From Allobosea sp. BH3 (GTDB lineage: Bacteria; Pseudomonadota; Alphaproteobacteria; Rhizobiales; Beijerinckiaceae): a stretch of 64,000 bases of DNA. Where the stretch lies: NCBI RefSeq assembly GCF_025499465.1, contig NZ_JAIMCA010000001.1, forward strand, positions 124,001 to 188,000. Direction: 5' to 3'. The notes beneath the pieces were generated by a model. It had not been told where the DNA came from, made no database searches, and worked only from the letters and a program-made list of their open reading frames with translations. Positions 29,924 to 39,393 of this stretch are shown piece after piece. The translations under genes and the position numbers were made by a program. The stretch's first letter is position 1. Each line of letters opens with the position of its first letter.

Positions 29924-30643
29924 TTACTGCCCGGTGACCGCTTCGACCTCGATATTGGTCGTGTCGAGCTTCGGCCGGTTCACGTCGAGCGTATCGCCGG
30001 TGATGAGATAGTGGATCGTCTCGGCGATGTTGGTGGTGTGGTCGCCGATGCGCTCGATGTTCTTGGCGCAGAACAGCAGATGCGTGCAGAAGGTAATGTT
30101 GCGCGGATCCTCCATCATGTAGGTCAGGAGCTCGCGGAACAGCGAGGTGTAGAGCGCGTCGATCTCGTCATCGCGGCGCCAGACCTCCAGCGCCTTCTGC
30201 TCGTTGCTGGCGGCATAGGCGTCCAGCACGTCCTTGAGCTGGGCCTGGACGAGCCGGCTGATATGCTCGAGCCCGACCACCGCGCGGTGCGGCGGCTGGA
30301 ACTGGCCGGAGATGGCGACCGCGCGCTTGGCGATGTTCTTGGCGAGGTCGCCGACGCGCTCGACATCGGCGGCGATGCGGATCGCCGAGATCAGCTCGCG
30401 CAGATCCTGCGCCAGCGGCTGGCGGCGGGCGATGGTGAGCACCGCCTTCTCCTCGACATCGCGCTGGAGATTGTCCAGGCGCAGGTCGGCAGAGATGATC
30501 TTTTGGGCGAGCGCCGTGTCACGGCGCACCAGCGCCACGGTGGAGTCGGCCAGCATGCGCTCGGCCATGCCGCCCATCTCGGCGAGGCTGCGGCGAAGGC
30601 CTTCGAGGTCGGTGTCGTAGGAGCGGACGATATGGTCGGTCAT
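29924..30643 (-). CDS. phoU: Phosphate transport regulator PhoU
   Basis: A 239-residue protein of two three-helix bundles, each with the PhoU metal-binding pattern (for example RIAADVERVGDLAKNIAK and NIERIGDHTTNIAETI, both E/DxxxD). It links the PstSCAB transporter to the PhoR kinase and lowers kinase output when phosphate is ample. Fifth gene of the pst operon. Confidence 0.95.
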   Translation of the reverse strand: MTDHIVRSYDTDLEGLRRSLAEMGGMAERMLADSTVALVRRDTALAQKIISADLRLDNLQRDVEEKAVLTIARRQPLAQDLRELISAIRIAADVERVGDLAKNIAKRAVAISGQFQPPHRAVVGLEHISRLVQAQLKDVLDAYAASNEQKALEVWRRDDEIDALYTSLFRELLTYMMEDPRNITFCTHLLFCAKNIERIGDHTTNIAETIHYLITGDTLDVNRPKLDTTNIEVEAVTGQ

Positions 30644-30722
30644 GGCGTGGTCCTCAAAGCACTTTCAAGCGAAGTGAGACCGTTTCGCGTGAAGAAAAAG
30701 CGATCATACAAAAGGCGCGGGC

Positions 30723-31529
30723 TCAGCCGAAGCGGCCGGTGACGTAGTCCTGCGTTTGCTTCTTGGCCGGGTTCATGAAGATCGTGTTGGTCGGCGCGAA
30801 CTCGATGACCTCGCCCAGATACATGAAGGCGGTGTACTGCGAGATGCGCGCCGCCTGCTGCATGTTGTGCGTGACGATGACGATGGTGAAGTCGCTCTTG
30901 AGCTGCTCCAGCAGGTCCTCGATCTTGCCGGTCGAGATCGGGTCGAGCGCCGAGGTCGGCTCGTCGAACAGGATCACCTCCGGCTTCTGCGCGATGGTGC
31001 GCGCAATGCACAGGCGCTGCTGCTGGCCGCCCGAAAGGCCCATGCCGGAGCTCTTCAGCTTGTCCTTGACCTCGTCCCACAGGGCCGAGCGGCGCAGCGC
31101 GCCCTCGACGCGGTCGTCGAGTTCGGACTTCGGCGGCTTCTCGTAGAGGCGGATACCGAAGGCGACGTTGTCGTAGATCGACATCGGGAAGGGCGTCGGC
31201 TTCTGGAACACCATGCCGACGCGCGAGCGCAGCTCGTTCACGTCGACATCCTTGGAGATGACGTTGCGCCCGTCGAGCAGCACCTCGCCCTCGGCGCGCT
31301 GCTCCGGGTAGAGCGAGTAGATGCGGTTGAAGATGCGCAGCAGGGTCGACTTGCCGCAACCCGAGGGGCCGATCAGCGCCGTGACGTGGCGGTCACGGAA
31401 GTCGAGATTGATGTTCTTCAGCGCCTTGTGCTCGCCGTAGTAGAAATCGAGGTTCTTCACCGCGATGCGGATGGGCGCTTCGGCATCGAGCGTCTGCGGG
31501 GAGAGTTCAAGGGTCGAAAGCATCGACAT
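30723..31529 (-). CDS. pstB: Phosphate ABC transporter, ATPase
   Basis: A 268-residue PstB with Walker A GPSGCGKS, signature LSGGQQQR, Walker [14 protein letters not shown] and the phosphate-specific stretch [20 protein letters not shown]. Two closely spaced ATGs (31529 and 31523) are possible; AAGGA is better spaced for the second. It energises high-affinity phosphate uptake through PstCA. Confidence 0.95.
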   Translation of the reverse strand: MSMLSTLELSPQTLDAEAPIRIAVKNLDFYYGEHKALKNINLDFRDRHVTALIGPSGCGKSTLLRIFNRIYSLYPEQRAEGEVLLDGRNVISKDVDVNELRSRVGMVFQKPTPFPMSIYDNVAFGIRLYEKPPKSELDDRVEGALRRSALWDEVKDKLKSSGMGLSGGQQQRLCIARTIAQKPEVILFDEPTSALDPISTGKIEDLLEQLKSDFTIVIVTHNMQQAARISQYTAFMYLGEVIEFAPTNTIFMNPAKKQTQDYVTGRFG

Positions 31530-31568
31530 GGTCCTTAAGGTCGGTTCGCAGTCGGGTTGGGTCAGCTC

Positions 31569-32459
31569 TCACTTGCCGCCGGCGACGATGCGCCGGGCGA
31601 CGATGGAGAGCACGAGGATCGACATGGTGATGATGAGCGAGCCGGCCCAGGCGAGCTGTTGCCAGTTCTCGTAAGGGGCGGAGGCGAACTGGTAGATCGT
31701 CACCGGCAGGTTGGAGACGCCGCCGACGAGGCTCGGCGAGAACCAGAAGTTGTTGTTTAGCGCGGTGAAGATCAGCGGCGCGGTTTCGCCGGCGATGCGG
31801 GCCAGCGCCAGCAGGATGCCGGTGACCATGCCGGCCTTGGCCGCGCGCCAGGTCACGCTGGTGATGACGACCGCCGGCGGGGCGCCGAGCGCGGCGCCCG
31901 CCTCCCGAAGCGGGCTGGGAACGAGGTTCAGCATGTCCTCGGTGGTGCGCACGATGACCGGGATCGCGATGATGCCGAGCGCGACGCCGCCGGCCCAGCC
32001 GGAATAGCCGCGGAACGGCTCGACGAGGATCACATAGACGAACAGACCGATCAGGATCGACGGCGCCGAGAGCAGGATGTCGTTGATGAAGCGGATCAGG
32101 TTCGCGAGCTGGGATTTCCGGCCGTATTCCGCGAGCCAGGTGCCGGCTAGCACGCCGATCGGTGTCGCCACCGCAATGCCGAGGAAGGTCAGCACGAAGG
32201 AGCCGACGATGGCGTTGGCGAGGCCGCCGCCTTCCGAGCCGGGCCCGGGCGTCACCTGCGTGAAGGTCGCCAGCGAGAGCCCGCCGATGCCCTTCACCAC
32301 CAGCATGCCGAGGATCCAGAACAGCACGAAGATGGCGCAGAAGGTGAAGCCGGTGGCGATCAGCTTCATGGCGCGGTCGGCGGAGCGCCGGCCCTGGCGC
32401 ACGCGGCCCCAGGGCACATGCGGCAGTTCGCGGGGAGAGGCGGAGGTCGATGTGGTCAT
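31569..32459 (-). CDS. pstA: Phosphate ABC transporter, permease PstA
   Basis: A 296-residue permease with about six membrane segments and the loop [20 protein letters not shown]. The start at 32459 follows GGAGAAACCGCC, 17 bases after the pstC stop; the open frame runs much further upstream through pstC in another frame but that part is not coding. Sequence features such as [17 protein letters not shown] are diagnostic. Confidence 0.94.
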   Translation of the reverse strand: MTTSTSASPRELPHVPWGRVRQGRRSADRAMKLIATGFTFCAIFVLFWILGMLVVKGIGGLSLATFTQVTPGPGSEGGGLANAIVGSFVLTFLGIAVATPIGVLAGTWLAEYGRKSQLANLIRFINDILLSAPSILIGLFVYVILVEPFRGYSGWAGGVALGIIAIPVIVRTTEDMLNLVPSPLREAGAALGAPPAVVITSVTWRAAKAGMVTGILLALARIAGETAPLIFTALNNNFWFSPSLVGGVSNLPVTIYQFASAPYENWQQLAWAGSLIITMSILVLSIVARRIVAGGK

Positions 32460-32476
32460 GGCGGTTTCTCCGGGCC

Positions 32477-33451
32477 TCAGTAGCGCTTGACGCGGGAGAC
32501 GAGCAGCCGCGCGATGCAGAGGACGACGAAGGTGACGAAGAACAGGATGCAGCCCAGCGCGATCAGCGAATTGAGCTGCAGGCCCATGGCCTCGTTGAAC
32601 TCGTTGGCGATGCGCGAGGCGATGGTCGAGCCGGGGTCGAGGATCGAGGCCGACAGGCGGTTGGCGTTGCCGACCACGAAGGTCACGGCCATGGTCTCGC
32701 CGAGCGCGCGGCCGAGGCCGAGCATGATGGCGCCGATGATCGAGACCCCGGCCTGCGGCACCAGCACATGGCGCACGACCTCCCAGGTCGTCGCCCCGAT
32801 GCCATAGGCGCTTTCGCGCAGCACGGAGGGGATCTGCTCCAGCATGTCGCGGGTGATCGAGGCGATGAAGGGCACGATCATGAAGGCCAGGATGAAGCCG
32901 GCCGTGAAGATGCCGAGGCCCGACGGCGAGCGCGAATAGAGGACGGTGCCGAGGATCGGCATGCCCTCGACGACGTTCGACACCGGAATCTGCACATATT
33001 GCGCGAAGAGCGGCACGAAGACGAACAACCCCCACATGCCGTAAATGATCGACGGCACGGCCGCGAGCAGCTCGATCGCAGTGCTGACGGGCTTCTTGAA
33101 CCAGGCTGGCGCGAGCTGGGTCAGGTAGACCGCGATGCCGAGCGAGAGCGGCACGCCGATGACGAGCGCGATCAGCGCGGTCGAGAGCGTGCCGACGATG
33201 GCCGGCCAGGCGCCGTATTGCTCGTTCTGGGTGTCCCAGACGGTCGAGGTGATGAAGCCGAAGCCGAACTCGCGGAAGGCCGGCCAGCCGCCGACGACCA
33301 TCGAGACCATGATGCCGGCGAGCAGCACGAGCACGAGCAAGGCAGCAGTAAAGCTGGCGGTGCGGAAGAGGCGGTCGAAGCCTGCCTTCGGCGCCCTGCG
33401 GGTCACCATGCCCCCGGCGGGAAGGCTCGTCATGTCGGTTGCTGCGGTCAT
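32477..33451 (-). CDS. pstC: Phosphate ABC transporter, permease PstC
   Basis: A 324-residue inner-membrane permease with about six segments and the coupling loop [22 protein letters not shown]. Typical PstC stretches are [17 protein letters not shown] and [18 protein letters not shown]. It follows pstS after 227 bases that hold two hairpins and is followed closely by pstA. Confidence 0.94.
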   Translation of the reverse strand: MTAATDMTSLPAGGMVTRRAPKAGFDRLFRTASFTAALLVLVLLAGIMVSMVVGGWPAFREFGFGFITSTVWDTQNEQYGAWPAIVGTLSTALIALVIGVPLSLGIAVYLTQLAPAWFKKPVSTAIELLAAVPSIIYGMWGLFVFVPLFAQYVQIPVSNVVEGMPILGTVLYSRSPSGLGIFTAGFILAFMIVPFIASITRDMLEQIPSVLRESAYGIGATTWEVVRHVLVPQAGVSIIGAIMLGLGRALGETMAVTFVVGNANRLSASILDPGSTIASRIANEFNEAMGLQLNSLIALGCILFFVTFVVLCIARLLVSRVKRY

Positions 33452-33517
33452 CCGCGGAGGCTCCGGTATCGTGGCTGGAACTGTCGGCGTCCGGTCGCCC
33501 GGCCCGATCAGCCTCAG

Positions 33518-33624
33518 CCCTCATCCTGAGGAGCCGCCGCCGGAACGCGCCTCGAGGGCAGCTTCGGCAGATGCTCCGGGATCATCCATCGGGATGCCGC
33601 TGTAGCGGCTCCTCAGGATGAGGG
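33518..33624. repeat. Interspersed element with 20-bp perfect inverted repeats (pstS-pstC gap)
   Basis: CCCTCATCCTGAGGAGCCGC at 33518-33537 is exactly complementary to the sequence at 33605-33624. The 67 bases between are partly self-complementary. This matches the 'CCTCATCCTGAGGAG' repeat class common in Hyphomicrobiales. Its place inside the pst operon suggests a role in mRNA stability or is a chance insertion. Confidence 0.85.
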
Positions 33625-33634
33625 CCAGTGTGTC

Positions 33635-33659
33635 GGCGAGGCGGAAATTCCGCCTCGCC
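33635..33659. terminator. Hairpin immediately after pstS
   Basis: GGCGAGGCGG-AAATT-CCGCCTCGCC is a perfect 10-bp stem 20 bases after the pstS stop, without a T tract on the minus strand. More likely an intra-operon attenuator or 3' stabiliser that lets PstS be made in excess over the membrane parts than a full terminator. Confidence 0.6.
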
Positions 33660-33678
33660 TTCAGTAGATCGGCAGCGA

Positions 33679-34704
33679 TCAGAAGATCGGCTTGCCGGCG
33701 TTGTCGGTCACGCCCTTCCAGGCGTTGCGGACCTGGTCCTTCACATTCGCCGGCAGGGCGACGTAGTCGAGGTCGGCAGCCAGCTTGTCGCCGCTCTTGT
33801 AGGCCCAGTCGAAGAACTTCAGCGCGGCCTGCACCTCTTCCGGCTTCTCCGGCTTGGCATGGACCAGGATGAAGGTCGCCGAGGTGATCGGCCAGGCTTC
33901 CGCGCCCTTCTGGTTGTTGAGCGAGATGCCGAAGCCGGGGGCCTCGTTCCAGTTGGCGTTGGCGGCAGCGGCCTGGAAGGACTTGTCGTCCGGAGCCGGA
34001 TAATTGCCGTCGGCGTTCTTCACCAGCGTGTGGGAGAGCTTGTTCTGCTTGGCGTAGGCATATTCGACATAGCCGATCGAGTTGGCGACCTGCTTGACCG
34101 AGGCCGAGACGCCCTCATTGCCCTTGCCGCCGATGCCGACCGGCCACTGAACGGCGGTGTTGGTGCCAATCTTCGACTTCCAGTCGGACGAAACCTTCGA
34201 GAGGTAGTCGGTGAACTGGAAGGTCGTGCCCGAGCCGTCCGAACGGTAGACCGGGTTGATGTTGGCGTCCGGCAGCGTGACGCCGGCGTTGAGCGAAGCG
34301 ATCTTCGGGTCGTTCCACTTCTTGATGTCGCCCAGGAAGATCTGGGCGATGACGTCGCCCGAGAGCTTGAGCTTGCCCGGCTCGACGCCGGCGATGTTCA
34401 CGACGGGAACGATGCCGCCCATCACGGAGGGGAACTGGATCAGGCCGTCCTTGGTCAGGTCCTCGCCCTTGAGCGGAGCGTCGGTGGCGCCGAAGGCGAC
34501 GGTCTTCGCCTTGATCTGACGGATGCCGCCGCCCGAGCCGATCGACTGGTAGTTCAGGCCGGTACCCGTCTCCTTCTTGTAGGCCTCGGCCCACTTCGCA
34601 TAGATCGGGAAGGGGAAGGTCGCGCCGGCGCCGGTGATATCGGCAGCCTGGGCGGAACCGGCGATCCCGGCGGCCACGGCCGCGAGAACGAGAATCTTGC
34701 GCAT
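33679..34704 (-). CDS. pstS: Phosphate-binding periplasmic protein PstS
   Basis: A 341-residue PstS with a signal peptide (MRKILVLAAVAAGIAGSAQA, cleaved near residue 20). Phosphate-contact loops are visible: GAGATFPFPIYAKW, GSGGGIRQI, VYRSDGSGTTFQF. It starts after GAGAGGACA. First gene of pstS-pstC-pstA-pstB-phoU-phoB and the one directly behind the Pho boxes. Confidence 0.96.
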   Translation of the reverse strand: MRKILVLAAVAAGIAGSAQAADITGAGATFPFPIYAKWAEAYKKETGTGLNYQSIGSGGGIRQIKAKTVAFGATDAPLKGEDLTKDGLIQFPSVMGGIVPVVNIAGVEPGKLKLSGDVIAQIFLGDIKKWNDPKIASLNAGVTLPDANINPVYRSDGSGTTFQFTDYLSKVSSDWKSKIGTNTAVQWPVGIGGKGNEGVSASVKQVANSIGYVEYAYAKQNKLSHTLVKNADGNYPAPDDKSFQAAAANANWNEAPGFGISLNNQKGAEAWPITSATFILVHAKPEKPEEVQAALKFFDWAYKSGDKLAADLDYVALPANVKDQVRNAWKGVTDNAGKPIF

Positions 34705-34757
34705 TGAGATGTCCTCTCTGGTCGCTGTTTACAGCGGCCTGTCAGAACACCCTCTAT

Positions 34758-34776
34758 ATGACAGCCACATGACGAG
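34758..34776 (-). promoter_or_regulatory. Pho box upstream of pstS
   Basis: On the minus strand this reads CTCGTCATGTGGCTGTCAT, two TGTCAT-like repeats 11 bases apart, a good match to the PhoB consensus. It lies about 54-72 bases upstream of the pstS ATG and points toward it. Confidence 0.75.
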
Positions 34777-34795
34777 CCGTCACGAAAACTGTCAC
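34777..34795 (+). promoter_or_regulatory. Second, opposed Pho box
   Basis: CCGTCACGAAAACTGTCAC on the plus strand has two (C/T)GTCAC repeats 11 bases apart and directly abuts the first Pho box in the opposite orientation. It may be an additional PhoB site for pstS; no plus-strand gene follows it. Confidence 0.6.
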
Positions 34796-34863
34796 AATCC
34801 CAGGATCGCGCGCACCTGACGCCCCAAGCGAGGCGCTCGACGAGGCGTGATCTCGCATGCTCC

Positions 34864-35793
34864 TCATCTGTGGAACAGGGGCATGCGAAGCAGTTCTGCG
34901 CGCGGATCGGGCTCGGGGGCGAAGATCGCGACGGCCGCCGGATGAACCTTGAAATGGGCTGGCGTCGCCGTGACGATCTCGCCATCGGTGTTCACCGGCA
35001 TGGGGCGCCTGGTCTCGATGTCGAACTCGACGCAGCGCGCGGTACGGACCTCGCGCCAGGCGCCGTGGGTGCCGGACCGGAACGAACGCAGCATGAGCGC
35101 GAGCTTCCAGAGATTCGTGAGTTCGAGGCTGTAGAGGTCGAGATGGCCGTCATCGATCTCGGCGTCGTCCCGGACGACGTTGCCGCCGCCATAATGCCGG
35201 CCGTTGCCGATCGCGATCTGGAAAGTGTCGACCTCGGCGGTGCGGCCCTTCTCCGTGATTTTCGCGTGGAAGCGCGAGGCCTTCGTCAGCACCTTCGTCG
35301 CCGCCAGCGCATAGCCGAGGCGCCCGAAGCGCTTCTTCAATGTCGGATCGAGCCCCTGCGCGAGCTCGCTGCTCAGGCCGATGCTGGCGACGTTGAAGAA
35401 GGCGTGGCCGTTCACCGTCCCCATGTCGACACGCCGCGAATGACCATCGGCGATCACCTTGGCCGCTTCCGTCAGATCCATCGGGATCGCGAGCGTCCGG
35501 GCCAGGTCGTTCGCCGTTCCCATGGGCATGATGCCGAGAGGCAGGCCGCTTTCCATCACCGCTAGCGCCCCGGATGAAATCGACCCGTCCCCGCCGCAGA
35601 TCACGATCAGGTCGGCCATGCTGCGCAGCCGCACGATGTCGCGCGCGATCTCCGGCAGGGCCTCGAACGTCTCGATCGTGACATCGATCCCGCCCTGCGC
35701 CAGCTGCTGCAGGGGGCCATCGAGCGCCTCCTGCCCGCGCCGCGCCTTGGGGTTGCGCAACACCAGGGCGCGCTTGCGATCGGACTGCTTCAT
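34864..35793 (-). CDS. Diacylglycerol/lipid kinase family protein (YegS-like)
   Basis: A 309-residue lipid-kinase-like protein: nucleotide loop CGGDGSISSGA near residue 65, MPMGTANDLARTLAIP, and a beta-sandwich C-terminal part with DGEIVT. It phosphorylates lipids such as diacylglycerol or phosphatidylglycerol in related enzymes. It lies just upstream of the pst operon with the Pho boxes in the gap, on the same strand. No phosphate-specific role can be deduced. Confidence 0.88.
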   Translation of the reverse strand: MKQSDRKRALVLRNPKARRGQEALDGPLQQLAQGGIDVTIETFEALPEIARDIVRLRSMADLIVICGGDGSISSGALAVMESGLPLGIMPMGTANDLARTLAIPMDLTEAAKVIADGHSRRVDMGTVNGHAFFNVASIGLSSELAQGLDPTLKKRFGRLGYALAATKVLTKASRFHAKITEKGRTAEVDTFQIAIGNGRHYGGGNVVRDDAEIDDGHLDLYSLELTNLWKLALMLRSFRSGTHGAWREVRTARCVEFDIETRRPMPVNTDGEIVTATPAHFKVHPAAVAIFAPEPDPRAELLRMPLFHR

Positions 35794-35942
35794 GGGGGGA
35801 ACTGTTCTCGTAGAGGGATAGACGGGCTCACTTGGGAGCAGGAGCGCGCGCTTTCAACCGCGCCGGCCGCGGTCTGTTCCGGCTCCCGTCGCCTCAACGC
35901 GAAGCCTTGCCCATCGATCGCCGGCACGTCTCCTGAACGGAA

Positions 35943-35983
35943 GGCCCGCTCACCCTCCCTGCGAGCACGGGGGTGAACGGGCC
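35943..35983. terminator. Hairpin downstream of the methyltransferase gene
   Basis: GGCCCGCTCACCC pairs with GGGTGAACGGGCC (12 of 13 positions) around a 15-base loop. It starts 18 bases after the methyltransferase stop on the minus strand. There is no T tract, so a rho-independent terminator role is possible but not firm. Confidence 0.4.
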
Positions 35984-36001
35984 ATCGACGTCGGGGCCTG
36001 C

Positions 36002-37060
36002 TTATTGCCTGGCCTCGATGATCAGGTTGAACGGCGTCGTGCCGGCCCTTCGCACGCTGCCGAACCCCGCCGATGTGAGAAGCGTCTCGAGCTGCTGCGG
36101 GCCGGCCTGCGCGCCGAGCACGTGCGTCCCCTTCTCGGAGATCGCGTGAGCGCAGCACATCGTCGTCGACCCGGCATAATAGAGCCGGCCGATGGGGTTG
36201 ATGTTCTCCTCGACGCGGTCGCCGGCGAAGGGCTCGATCAGCATCAGCGTGCCATCCTCCGCCATGGCCGAGGATGCATAGCGCGCCGCCTCGACCGGCC
36301 GGCCCATGTCGTGCAGGCAGTCGAAGAAGCAGACGAGATCGTAGCCGCGCCGCTCATAGCCGTCGGCCTTGGCGATCTCGAACTGCACCCGATCCTCGAC
36401 CCCTGCCGCCTTCGCGACGCGGCGCGCGATGTCGATGGATTCCTCGTGCGTATCGAAGCCCCAGAAGCGGCTTTCCGGGAAAGCCTTGGCCATCAGCACG
36501 GTCGAGTGCCCGTGGCCGCAGCCGACGTCGGCGACGCTCGCCCCCTTCTCGAGCTTGTCCGTCACCCCGTCGAGCATCGGCAGCCACGCATCGATCAGGC
36601 TGGCGCTACAGGCATTCCGGTAGAACGCCGCGATCCCGCAGAACAGCCGCTCGTCATGCTCGCCCCAGCTCACGCCCTTGCCGGATCGGAAGGCGGCAAG
36701 CGTCTTGGGCTCGTCCGCCCACATCGAGGCGACGATCTGCCAGGCATAGGGCAGGAAGACCGGGCTCAGCTCGTTCGCCAGCACCGCCTCCTGCTCCGGC
36801 GACAATTCATAGGTCCGGGACAGCGGATGATAATCGAGATAGCCGCCGGCCACCTGCGAGTTCAGCCATTCGCGGACATAGCGCTCGGCGCAGCCGCTGC
36901 GCCGGGCCAGCTCCTGCGAGCTCAGCGGCCCCGCACCCGCCATGGCCTTGTAGAGTCCGAGCTTGTCGCCGAGCGCGACCATCACGCCGCCATATCCCGC
37001 CGAGATCTCCGTGATCAGACGCCCGACAAGCGCGTCGAGTTTCTCCTGATTGACCGCCAT
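36002..37060 (-). CDS. Class I SAM-dependent methyltransferase with N-terminal winged helix
   Basis: A 352-residue protein. Residues about 30-90 form a winged helix (LSSQELARRSGCAERYVREWLNSQ), as in many methyltransferases where it serves dimerisation, and the SAM-binding motif I is ADVGCGHGHS near 180, followed by FWGFDTHEESI. DGTLMLIEPFAGD is motif IV/post-I region. The ATG at 37060 has GGAAAG before it. It is divergent from the GlxA-type regulator 125 bases away, which may control it. Substrate unknown. Confidence 0.86.
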   Translation of the reverse strand: MAVNQEKLDALVGRLITEISAGYGGVMVALGDKLGLYKAMAGAGPLSSQELARRSGCAERYVREWLNSQVAGGYLDYHPLSRTYELSPEQEAVLANELSPVFLPYAWQIVASMWADEPKTLAAFRSGKGVSWGEHDERLFCGIAAFYRNACSASLIDAWLPMLDGVTDKLEKGASVADVGCGHGHSTVLMAKAFPESRFWGFDTHEESIDIARRVAKAAGVEDRVQFEIAKADGYERRGYDLVCFFDCLHDMGRPVEAARYASSAMAEDGTLMLIEPFAGDRVEENINPIGRLYYAGSTTMCCAHAISEKGTHVLGAQAGPQQLETLLTSAGFGSVRRAGTTPFNLIIEARQ

Positions 37061-37185
37061 CTTTCGCTCTTTCCTTGCATTCCCGCGCCCCTTGCGCGGA
37101 GATGGCGGCAGGATGGCGAGCGGCCGCCCGGCCCGGCAGTGCGAGTTCGGCCAGGGACGGTCCGTTCGTGCCAGGAGGTCCAGAA

Positions 37186-38214
37186 ATGTCGGCGACGACA
37201 CGGCCGCTGCATGTCAGCCTCGTCGCGATCCCGGATGCGGTCATCTCGACGCTGAGCGGCATCTACGACGTACTCGGCTCCTTCCGCATGCTCGGCCAGA
37301 TCGAGCCGGCATTGCCGACGCAGGCCCCCTTCACGGTCGAGATCGTCGCGGCCGAGCGCGGCGCCGTGCAGCTCGCCAGCGGCCTGCCTGTCGAGGCGCA
37401 TCGCGCGGTCTCCGAGGTCGGCAGGACGGACATCGTGATCGTGCCCTCGATCCTGCTCGGGCCGGATGGCTGGAAGACCGGCCGCTATCCGCAGCTCATC
37501 GATTGGGCGCGGCGCATGCATGCCGATGGCGCGCTGCTCTGCTCGGCCTGCTCGGGCGTGTTCCTGCTGGCCGAGACCGGGCTGTTCGACGATCAGGACA
37601 CGACCGTCCATTGGGCCTATGCCGAGGCCTTCGCCCGCGCCTTCCCGCGCGTGCCACTGAGTCCGGAGCGCGTGCTGATGGTCTCAGGACCGCGCGAGGA
37701 GCTCGTCACCTCCGGCGCCTCGATGACCTGGCATGACCTGGTGCTCTATCTCATCGTCCGCCATGTCGGCGCGACGGCGGCCCAGACCGTGGCGCGCTCA
37801 TTCGCGCTGCAATGGCACCATGACGGGCTCGCGCCCTACATCGTCTTCCAGGGCCGGACCGACCATGGCGACGCCGTGGTCGCGGAAACGCAGAGCTGGC
37901 TGGCGAGCCACTTCGCCGTCGCCAGCCCCATCGAGGAGATGGTGCGCCGTTCCGGCCTCGCCGAGCGCACCTTCAAGCGCCGCTTCACCGAGGCGACCGG
38001 CTTCTCGCCCATCGACTACGTCCAGCGCCTCAGGATCGAGGACGCCAAGCGCCGCCTTGAACGGACGGACGCCTCCGCCGACGACGTCAGCTGGAAGGTC
38101 GGCTATGAGGACGCTGCCTTCTTCCGCCGCCTGTTCAAGCGCGTAACCGGCATGACGCCGGGCGCTTATCGCCGGCGCTTCCAGGTGCCCGCCTTCGCAC
38201 GCTCGAAGACTTAG
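37186..38214 (+). CDS. GlxA-family transcriptional regulator (DJ-1/PfpI + AraC)
   Basis: A 342-residue regulator. The N-terminal half is a DJ-1/PfpI-like domain with the nucleophile-elbow Cys in GALLCSACSGVFLLAE; the C-terminal half is an AraC/XylS domain, two helix-turn-helix units (VASPIEEMVRRSGLAERTFKR and SADDVSWKVGYEDAAFFRR). The start follows CAGGAGG. It is divergent from the methyltransferase, a usual target arrangement. Confidence 0.92.
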   Translation: MSATTRPLHVSLVAIPDAVISTLSGIYDVLGSFRMLGQIEPALPTQAPFTVEIVAAERGAVQLASGLPVEAHRAVSEVGRTDIVIVPSILLGPDGWKTGRYPQLIDWARRMHADGALLCSACSGVFLLAETGLFDDQDTTVHWAYAEAFARAFPRVPLSPERVLMVSGPREELVTSGASMTWHDLVLYLIVRHVGATAAQTVARSFALQWHHDGLAPYIVFQGRTDHGDAVVAETQSWLASHFAVASPIEEMVRRSGLAERTFKRRFTEATGFSPIDYVQRLRIEDAKRRLERTDASADDVSWKVGYEDAAFFRRLFKRVTGMTPGAYRRRFQVPAFARSKT

Positions 38215-38250
38215 CGGCCGCCATGGCGCAGGCGACCTGTGCCGGGCGCC

Positions 38251-39393
38251 CTAGCCGGCGCGGCCGGCCGCCTCGAAGCGCGGCAGGATCGCCTTGAAGG
38301 TCGCGCCCTCCCCCGGCTTGCTCTCGATGGTGAGGCGCCCGCGATGGCGCAGCACGATGTGCTTGACGATGGCGAGGCCGAGCCCTGTTCCGCCGGCCTC
38401 GCGGCTCGCGGCGGTGTCGACGCGGTAGAAGCGTTCCGTCAGACGCGGCAGATGCTCGGGCGCGATGCCCGGCCCGTCGTCGCGGACCTGGAAGCTGGCC
38501 TCGGTCTCGCTCGCCTCGACGTTGATCCTCACCTCGCCGCTCTGCTTGCCGTATTTGATCGCGTTCTCGACGAGGTTCTCCATCAGCCGCAGCAATTCGT
38601 CGCGATCGCCCGGCACCTGCAGCGGCTCGCGTGGCGTGTTGAGCGTCAGCGTCACCTCTCGCTCCCGCGCCAGCAGGGCGAGCGAGTCGATGATCTCGCG
38701 CGCGATCCCGGCGAGATCGACCGGCGTGTCGGGCGCGACATGGGCGCGCTGCTCGATGCGCGAGAGCGAGAGCAGGTCGTCGACGAGGCGGGCCATGCGC
38801 AGCCCCTGCTCGCGCATGATCCCGAGGAAGCGCTCGCGTGCCTTCTCGTCGTTGCGCGCCGGCCCCTGCAGCGTCTCGACGAAGCCGAGCAGCGAGGCCA
38901 GCGGCGTGCGCAGCTCATGGCTGGCATTGGCGACGAAGTCGACGCGCATGCGCTCGATGACGCGCTGCTCGCTCAGATCCTGGAAGGTCAGGAGCGTCGC
39001 GCGCCGGCGCCCGCCCTCCAGTGCCGCGATATGGATGCGGTAGGCGCGCTCGAACGGCACGCGCTCGACGAGCTCGACCGTCCTGGCGACACCCTCCTGC
39101 GCCACCTGGTCGATGGCGTCGTTGAGGTCCGGGTCCCGCAGCACCATCGCCAGCAGCTTGCCGGTCTCCAGCCCCGGGATCAGCGCCCGCATCGCCGGGC
39201 TCAGCGCCAGCGCGACGCCTTGCTCGTCGAGCAGGACGACGGGCGCGCCCAGCGCCTCGATCAGGCTGCGGGTCGTTGTGCCTTCGGGAGAGATCGTGTC
39301 GACCATGGCAGGCCCTGGCGGTCTGCCGGCATCGGCCGGCTCGGCGCCCTTCTGGGCGGAACTCGCAGGGGCGTCAATTCCCTTCCGTGACAT
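38251..39393 (-). CDS. phoR: PhoR-type sensor histidine kinase without membrane anchor
   Basis: A 380-residue kinase. A PAS-like domain is at about 40-140, the dimerisation/phosphoacceptor box has His159 in ASHELRTPLASLLGF, and the ATPase has the N box NLVENAIKYGK, DDGPGI and GTGLGLAIVKH. This layout matches PhoR, the partner of PhoB, but the usual N-terminal transmembrane segments are missing and only 32 bases separate the start from ppk2. A shorter start at 39306 is possible. It is separated from phoB by about 8.5 kb. Confidence 0.8.
   Translation of the reverse strand: MSRKGIDAPASSAQKGAEPADAGRPPGPAMVDTISPEGTTTRSLIEALGAPVVLLDEQGVALALSPAMRALIPGLETGKLLAMVLRDPDLNDAIDQVAQEGVARTVELVERVPFERAYRIHIAALEGGRRRATLLTFQDLSEQRVIERMRVDFVANASHELRTPLASLLGFVETLQGPARNDEKARERFLGIMREQGLRMARLVDDLLSLSRIEQRAHVAPDTPVDLAGIAREIIDSLALLAREREVTLTLNTPREPLQVPGDRDELLRLMENLVENAIKYGKQSGEVRINVEASETEASFQVRDDGPGIAPEHLPRLTERFYRVDTAASREAGGTGLGLAIVKHIVLRHRGRLTIESKPGEGATFKAILPRFEAAGRAG

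Noticed and set aside
32460..33524. Upstream extension of the pstA frame through pstC
   Set aside because: The in-frame extension is Arg/His/Ala-rich, out of frame with pstC, and a good ribosome site lies at the internal ATG.
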